From Clostridia bacterium (GTDB lineage Bacteria; Bacillota; Clostridia; CAKSNL01; HGM11501), in assembly GCA_900766735.1 (NCBI GenBank), contig CAAFWO010000033.1, positions 1 through 64,000 on the forward strand: a stretch of 64,000 nt of DNA, written 5' to 3'. The notes under the pieces are model-generated. The model saw only the letters and a program-made list of their open reading frames with translations, did no database searches and was not told where the DNA came from. A program made the position numbers and the translations under genes. Shown piece after piece: positions 59,400 through 64,000 of the stretch. How positions within the stretch are numbered: the first letter of the stretch is position 1; every line of letters starts with the position of its first letter.

Positions 59400-59972
59400 T
59401 TAGTTACGGAAGCGGATCTTCCCGTTAGATATTTCATCAATTATGGCGAGGGACTCCAAATGAATGCCCATATCGCGGATCATTTTTCCGCCCTCCTGGA
59501 AGCCCTTTTCGATGACGACGCCGACGCCTTCAAGCGCCGCACCGCTCTGTGAAACGATGGATAAAAGCCCTTTTAGAGCCTGGCCGTTTGCTAAAAAATC
59601 GTCCAAAATGAGCACGCGGTCGTTAGGCGAAAGATATTCCTTTGAGACCCTTATCTGTGTTGTAACAGCCTTGGTATAGGAAAATACCTCGGCCGTATAT
59701 GTATCTTTAAATATATTTTTGGGATTGCCCTTTTTTGCATATACGACGGGAACGTTAAAGTGCAGGCCGGCGATTGCGGCGATCGCGATACCGGAAGCCT
59801 CCGCCGTTAAAATTTTCGTAATCTTGTCCGAAGGGAAGAGGCGGCGAAACTCCGCACCTATCTCATATAAAAGCTTGGTATCGATCTGATGGTTTAAGAA
59901 CATATCGACCTTGACGATGCCGCCGTCCAATAAAACGGCAGTGTCTCTGATTTTTTGTTTAAGTAATTCCAT
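59400..59972 (-). CDS. xpt: xanthine phosphoribosyltransferase
   Basis: 190 residues. It converts xanthine and PRPP to XMP in purine salvage. The N terminus (LLKQKIRDTAVLLDGGIVKVD) is diagnostic, and the PRPP-binding loop VLILDDFLANGQAL is near residue 121. KILTAEASGIAIA and FVGxE-type ends are present. It is transcribed from a consensus promoter with a leader of only about 25 bases, too short for the guanine riboswitch that often precedes xpt. Monocistronic. Confidence 0.95.
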   Translation of the reverse strand: MELLKQKIRDTAVLLDGGIVKVDMFLNHQIDTKLLYEIGAEFRRLFPSDKITKILTAEASGIAIAAIAGLHFNVPVVYAKKGNPKNIFKDTYTAEVFSYTKAVTTQIRVSKEYLSPNDRVLILDDFLANGQALKGLLSIVSQSGAALEGVGVVIEKGFQEGGKMIRDMGIHLESLAIIDEISNGKIRFRN

Positions 59973-60001
59973 ATATGCCTCCGAAAAATGTTAATAAGAT
60001 A

Positions 60002-60030
60002 ATTATAGCAAAAAGCTTTATGTTTTACAA
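60002..60030 (-). promoter_or_regulatory. sigma-A promoter of xpt
   Basis: Minus-strand TTGTAA (60025-60030), 17-base spacer, TGC-TATAAT (60002-60007). Confidence 0.75.
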
Positions 60031-60048
60031 GAGAAAAATGGATATTTG

Positions 60049-60897
60049 TCAAAAAATATAGTCTCCCGGCTTTTTTCCTGTTATTTTGGAAAATGCTTTG
60101 TAAAAATTGGCGGAGCTGTTGAATCCGCAAAGAGAAGCGATCTCGAGCTTGGAAAGCTCGGTCGTCTTTAGATATTCGATCGCCTTTTCGACGCGCTTTA
60201 TGGTGATGTATTCAAAAGGCGTGAGCCCGTTGTATTTCTTAAACACGGTAGAAAAATATGCGCGGCTTAAATGCGCCTCGTTCGCAATGTCCGAAAGGCT
60301 TATATCCTCGGTGAAATGCGAATCAATGTATTCGACGGACGAGGCTAAAAGCGACAGAAGCTCGGCCGAGTGGATCGCGTTGTCGTCCTCGCACACAAGG
60401 CCGTAATATCTGTATAGATTAAGCAGAACCGAATATAAAAGGAGGCGGACTTTGATCTCATAGCCCGGCTCTTCTTTTTTAAATTCAAATTCCATTTCTT
60501 TTATCAGACCGACTGTTTCGCCGGTCTTTGGCATCAAGCCGGAAATTTTGTTGCTGAACGCGTCGCTTCTTGCGTTAAAGAGCTTTAATAACGGAAGATA
60601 GGCCACATCGCCGCCCGCCCATAAAAGCTTTGATTCGAAGTGAATGTTTAAAAGCTCAAACGGCTCGTCATATACCTCGGTGATACAGTGAACCTCGTCC
60701 GCTCCGAATAAGAAAAGATCGCCCGACGAGAAGGGAACGCTCTCGCCGCGTACCGAATAGAGGCCTCTGCCTGAAAGAGAGAGCGAAAGCTCGCACATCG
60801 TGTGGTGGTGCTCCCTGTATTCACGCCGGCCCTTTGGAACGCTTGAATGGAAAAGCTTTATCTCGCCGCTTTTTAATGCATATTCGGAAAAACGCAT
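60049..60897 (-). CDS. AraC-family regulator of the sugar-acid/GH10 operon
   Basis: 282 residues. The N-terminal cupin has the metal-like HHHTMCELSLSLSG segment (about residues 29-42). The C-terminal domain has two HTH motifs (ISLSDIANEAHLSRAYFSTV, LSKLEIASLCGFNSSANFYK, ending FSKITGKKPGDYI). It is divergent from the enolase-superfamily operon, whose promoter lies 50 bases away; it is probably its activator, sensing a sugar or sugar acid. Confidence 0.9.
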   Translation of the reverse strand: MRFSEYALKSGEIKLFHSSVPKGRREYREHHHTMCELSLSLSGRGLYSVRGESVPFSSGDLFLFGADEVHCITEVYDEPFELLNIHFESKLLWAGGDVAYLPLLKLFNARSDAFSNKISGLMPKTGETVGLIKEMEFEFKKEEPGYEIKVRLLLYSVLLNLYRYYGLVCEDDNAIHSAELLSLLASSVEYIDSHFTEDISLSDIANEAHLSRAYFSTVFKKYNGLTPFEYITIKRVEKAIEYLKTTELSKLEIASLCGFNSSANFYKAFSKITGKKPGDYIF

Positions 60898-60945
60898 TTT
60901 ATCAGCTCCTTAGAAAAATAGTGGAGAATATTAAAAATATAATTG

Positions 60946-60974
60946 TTGAAAAGAATGGGCTTTTCTTATATACT
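60946..60974 (+). promoter_or_regulatory. promoter of the enolase-superfamily/SDR/GH10 operon
   Basis: TTGAAA (60946-60951), 17-base spacer, TATACT (60969-60974), with ribosome-binding site AAGGAGG before the start codon at 61013. Confidence 0.7.
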
Positions 60975-61012
60975 AATAAAAAAATAATAGAATGTCAAGG
61001 AGGAATTTTAAT

Positions 61013-62383
61013 ATGAATAAAACGGTTAAAGAAATGATCCAAGAAAACGTTAACACATGCTCTGATCCTTCACAGCTTAAAATAACGGACATCAGGGTCA
61101 CGAATATAAACGGCGCGCCGAAGCATTGCCCTTTGATCAAGGTCTACACAAACCCGGGGCTTGTCGGCTACGGCGAGGTGAGAGACGCGTCAAGCGCTAC
61201 ATATGCACTGATGCTTAAGTCAAGACTTATAGGAGAGAACCCCTGTAACGTCGATAAAATATTCAGAAGAATAAAGCAGTTCGGCGGCCACTCCCGTCAG
61301 GGCGGCGGTGTGTCCGGGCTCGAGATCGCAATGTGGGACCTTGCCGGCAAGGCATGGGGTGTTCCGCTCTGGCAGATGCTAGGCGGAAAGTTCCGCGATA
61401 AGGTGAGAATGTATTGCGATACCGATGTTGACGGGAAACACACCGGAACGGACATGGGCAACGCATTAAAGGCAAGAATGGAGCAGGGTTTCACCTTCCT
61501 TAAGATGGACTTGGGAATTGAACTTATGTTGGACGAGCCCGGATGCTTGAACGCTCCCTTAGGATTCCTTGAGGATATTAAAAAATATTCGATGAAGGCA
61601 ATAAACCACCAGAAGGGCTCTATCGATATGGATATGATGCTCGGCAAGAACTATGAGGTCTTCACGATTCCGCACCACGCAACGGGTATACACTTAACAC
61701 AGAAGGGTATGGACTACCTTGAAGATTACGTCCGTCAGGTGAGAGATGTTATAGGCTATGAAGTGCCCCTTGCGATCGACCATTTCGGCCATATCTGCAT
61801 CGAGGACTGCATAATGTTTGCAAAGAGACTTGAAAAATATAACATCGCATGGATTGAGGACATTGCTCCCTGGCACTACACGAAGCACTTTGAGAAGATC
61901 GCTCACGCGGTAAACGTTCCGATCTGCACGGGTGAGGACATATATCTTGCCGAAAACTTTGAACCATTAATGGCTTGCGGCGGTGTCAGCGTCGTTCATC
62001 CGGATATGCTCACAGTCGGCGGAGCGATGGAAATGAAAAAGCTCGGAAATATGTGCGACAAATACGGCGTTGCGATGGCTATCCATATGGCGGAGAGCCC
62101 GATCGCATGCATGGCGGCAATTCACGCGGCGGCCGCGGTTCAGAATATTTTGGCGGTTGAATTCCACTCAGTTGACATTCCGTGGTGGAATGACCTTGTC
62201 TTGGGCATCGACAATCCGCTCTTTAAGGACGGTTTCGTAAATGTTCCCAATAAGCCCGGCCTCGGAATCGATGCTCTTAACGAGGAGCTTATAGCAGAGC
62301 ACATTCACGATAAATATCCGGGTCAGTGGGAGCCGACCGACCGGTGGAACAATGAGTGGGCAAACGACAGAGAATGGAGCTGA
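61013..62383 (+). CDS. mandelate racemase/muconate lactonizing enzyme family protein (sugar-acid dehydratase-like)
   Basis: 456 residues of the enolase superfamily. N-terminal capping domain, then a TIM barrel with three metal ligands: Asp in LAIDHFGH, Glu in WIEDIAPWH and Glu in CTGEDIYLAEN. The KxD-type FLKMDLG element and a His near the end (AIHMAESP) are also present. The YCDTDVDGKHTG stretch and overall layout point to the dehydratase-type group (galactonate/mannonate-like) rather than racemases, but the substrate cannot be fixed. ATG 61013 follows AAGGAGG. First gene of the operon; the SDR gene follows after four bases. Confidence 0.85.
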   Translation: MNKTVKEMIQENVNTCSDPSQLKITDIRVTNINGAPKHCPLIKVYTNPGLVGYGEVRDASSATYALMLKSRLIGENPCNVDKIFRRIKQFGGHSRQGGGVSGLEIAMWDLAGKAWGVPLWQMLGGKFRDKVRMYCDTDVDGKHTGTDMGNALKARMEQGFTFLKMDLGIELMLDEPGCLNAPLGFLEDIKKYSMKAINHQKGSIDMDMMLGKNYEVFTIPHHATGIHLTQKGMDYLEDYVRQVRDVIGYEVPLAIDHFGHICIEDCIMFAKRLEKYNIAWIEDIAPWHYTKHFEKIAHAVNVPICTGEDIYLAENFEPLMACGGVSVVHPDMLTVGGAMEMKKLGNMCDKYGVAMAIHMAESPIACMAAIHAAAAVQNILAVEFHSVDIPWWNDLVLGIDNPLFKDGFVNVPNKPGLGIDALNEELIAEHIHDKYPGQWEPTDRWNNEWANDREWS

Positions 62384-62387
62384 TAAA

Positions 62388-63113
62388 ATGCTTGATCTTA
62401 AAGGTAAAAAAGCGCTTGTAACAGGTTCGTCCCAGGGAATGGGAAAGGAGATCGCAAAAATGCTCTCCGATGCCGGAGCAACAGTTTATGCTCACGGCTC
62501 GCATATGTCGGACAAGCTCGCCGAGGCGGCAAAATATATAAGGACTGATAAAATTGCCGTTGCGGATCTTTATGATAATGACGCGGCAACAAGGCTTTAT
62601 GAGGTGACGGGCGGAGTCGATATACTCATCTTAAACGCGTCGGTTCAGTATAAAAGAGACTGGGATGAATTTTCCGACAAGGAGCTTGACCGTCAGATAG
62701 TGATAAACATAAAAAGCACCTATCAGATGATGAAGACTTTTGCGCCTTATATGAAGGAGAAAAAGTGGGGCCGAATCATCAATATCGGAAGCGTCAACCA
62801 GTATAACAACCACCCCCAGCTTTTGATCTACGGGGTGACAAAGGCGGCGGATATGAAGCTGGTGGAGGGTGTGGCAAAAAGCCTTGCGCCTTTCGGAATC
62901 ACCGTTAATAACATTGCGCCCGGCGCGATCAACACTCCGAGAAATTCCGAGGCTCTGTCGGACACAGACTTTTTAAAGAAGGTTGAAGCCTCCATCCCGG
63001 CAGGCTATGTCGGCGACGCGATGGCGATCAACGGCGCGGTCGCACTTTTGTGCGAAGAGAAAAGCTATATCACCGGAAGCGAGATAATCGCCGACGGCGG
63101 AATGCATTTATAA
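62388..63113 (+). CDS. SDR-family NAD(P)-dependent oxidoreductase
   Basis: 241 residues. Classic short-chain dehydrogenase: cofactor loop TGSSQGMGKEI (residues 10-20), LNASVQY, active-site Ser in NIGSVNQY, Tyr-Lys in YGVTKAADM, then IAPGAINTP and the C-terminal SEIIADGGMHL. The start is ATG 62388 (GGAG overlapping the upstream stop region); an earlier in-frame start lies inside the previous gene. Operon position suggests oxidation or reduction of the same sugar acid. Substrate unknown. Confidence 0.9.
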   Translation: MLDLKGKKALVTGSSQGMGKEIAKMLSDAGATVYAHGSHMSDKLAEAAKYIRTDKIAVADLYDNDAATRLYEVTGGVDILILNASVQYKRDWDEFSDKELDRQIVINIKSTYQMMKTFAPYMKEKKWGRIINIGSVNQYNNHPQLLIYGVTKAADMKLVEGVAKSLAPFGITVNNIAPGAINTPRNSEALSDTDFLKKVEASIPAGYVGDAMAINGAVALLCEEKSYITGSEIIADGGMHL

Positions 63114-63129
63114 TAAGAGGGGTGAAAAA

Positions 63130-64000
63130 ATGGGAAGAAGAGAAGAAGCGTTCAGACTTTTTAACGATATGAAGGAGGAGACTCTGGACAGAGTCAATTC
63201 CGGAATCGAAGCGAACAGAAAAGGTTATTTTAAGATCACAGTTAAAGATAAGGACGGAAATGCGATTCCCGGAGTCAAGGTGAGAGCAAAGTTAAAAAAA
63301 CATGAGTTTAAGTACGGCGCCAATATCTTTATGTTAGATGAGCTTGAAACTGAAGAAAAGAACGAGGCTTACAAAAGGGCGTTTGCCGAAGCCTTTAATC
63401 AGGCGACGCTCCCGTTCTACTGGAGCGATTTGGAGCCTGTCGAGGGCAAACCGCGCTTTTCATCAGACAGCCCGAAGGTCTATCGCCGCCCGGCACCCGA
63501 CCTTGCGCTTGACTTTTGTGAAAAGAACGGGATATATCCAAAGGCGCACTGCCTGACATATTTTAATTTCACGCCCGACTGGGTGGATATTAACGACATT
63601 GACGATCAGAAAAAGCGCCTCACCAAGCGCTATAAAGAGATCGCCGAGCGCTACTCGGACAGGATAAAAGCATGGGAGGTTATAAATGAGCTTTTATGCA
63701 CGCAGTATCCGTGGAACAAAAACCCGTTTTTCTGCTCGGACGATGTGCTTGAATGGAACTTTAAGCTTGCCGAGAAGTATTTCCCGAATAACGAGCTTAT
63801 ATTAAACGAGGCCGGAATCGCGATCTGGGAGGGCATTCACTATGCGTTTAACAGAAGCGCATATTACCAGATGATCGAAAGAGCGTTAAAGAGCGGCTCA
63901 AGGATCGACACTGTCGGAATGCAGTTCCACGTGTTCGCGGACAGAAACGGCGAGAAGAACCTCGGTAATTTCTATTATAATCCCAAGAGGATTTTCGAGG
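63130..64000 (+). CDS. GH10-like endo-beta-1,4-xylanase (incomplete at window end)
   Basis: The visible 290 residues start at ATG 63130 (AGAGGGGTGAAA upstream) and run off the end. Residues 1-65 form a small beta-sandwich (FKITVKDKDGNAIPGVKVRA), and the rest is a GH10-type TIM barrel: FNQATLPFYWSDLEP, the acid/base Glu in AWEVINELL near residue 185, and IDTVGMQFHVF. The second catalytic Glu would lie beyond the window. There is no signal peptide, so it acts on imported oligosaccharides. The third gene of the AraC-controlled operon, in keeping with use of xylan- or glucuronoxylan-derived fragments. Confidence 0.8.
   Translation, partial: MGRREEAFRLFNDMKEETLDRVNSGIEANRKGYFKITVKDKDGNAIPGVKVRAKLKKHEFKYGANIFMLDELETEEKNEAYKRAFAEAFNQATLPFYWSDLEPVEGKPRFSSDSPKVYRRPAPDLALDFCEKNGIYPKAHCLTYFNFTPDWVDINDIDDQKKRLTKRYKEIAERYSDRIKAWEVINELLCTQYPWNKNPFFCSDDVLEWNFKLAEKYFPNNELILNEAGIAIWEGIHYAFNRSAYYQMIERALKSGSRIDTVGMQFHVFADRNGEKNLGNFYYNPKRIFE

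Noticed and set aside
58990..59400. Integrated element using tRNA-Leu as attachment site
   Set aside because: No integrase, no phage gene and no repeat of the tRNA 3' end in the window; the tRNA has its own promoter and terminator.
59973..60048. Guanine riboswitch upstream of xpt
   Set aside because: xpt is often preceded by one, but the -10 hexamer ends only about 30 bases before the start codon, leaving no room, and no aptamer sequence is visible upstream.
1..64000. CRISPR array, insertion sequence, prophage or rRNA operon
   Set aside because: No regularly spaced repeats, transposase-like or phage-like protein, or rRNA sequence was seen on either strand.

Overview
The window looks like the chromosome of an uncultured, spore-forming, Gram-positive anaerobe of class Clostridia, probably a gut Oscillospirales/Monoglobales-type lineage (inference). 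Support: PolC replicase, RNase J, MurT/GatD, SpoVT, a SipL-like SPOCS-LysM protein, T-box and cobalamin leaders, consensus sigma-A promoters (TTGACA-N17-TATAAT type) before most operons, and several S-layer-homology (SLH) surface proteins. There is no phage, transposase or CRISPR. Most of the window is ordinary core genome, broken by three small accessory islets that show gene decay.

Layout: 1-560 degenerate intergenic repeats; 0.5-1.7 kb TetR (broken by an amber codon) and a NimA-like flavoprotein; 1.7-8.1 kb a two-HTH regulator divergent from two BspA-type leucine-rich surface proteins; 8.1-10.1 kb T-box-controlled thrS; 10.1-12.6 kb an SLH surface protein; 12.7-16.0 kb an ABC exporter operon with a palindromic operator on its promoter; 16.0-19.9 kb sbcDC; 20.1-21.8 kb RNase J; 21.9-25.2 kb lnt-birA-MFS; 25.3-27.4 kb murT-gatD; 27.3-29.7 kb small envelope genes and spoVT; 29.8-36.8 kb DUF4317-DUF5662-ispG-polC; 36.8-39.4 kb murA-walJ-ubiquitin-like ORF; 39.5-44.2 kb an accessory islet with an XRE repressor, a decayed gene, AraC, GH20, and two deletion-damaged genes; 44.2-49.7 kb a PepSY lipoprotein and a 1488-residue SLH protein under a cobalamin riboswitch; 49.8-54.2 kb pyridoxine kinase, coaD/rsmD and sipL; 54.3-59.1 kb flavoproteins, ilvH, Gx transporter and tRNA-Leu(CAA); 59.4-64.0 kb xpt and an AraC-controlled sugar-acid/GH10 operon that runs off the end.

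The most interesting system is at 44.8-49.7 kb: a cobalamin riboswitch with its own intrinsic terminator, followed by a giant SLH-anchored protein carrying a DUF4430 (transcobalamin C-terminal-like) domain. Together they suggest a B12-repressed cell-surface corrinoid-capture protein in a monoderm. Other points of note are a chimeric SIS/Gfo-Idh gene made by deletion, a 17-bp inverted repeat that encloses a start codon, an array of overlapping 15-bp palindromes next to a small XRE repressor, and an orphan ubiquitin-like protein with a basic disordered tail.
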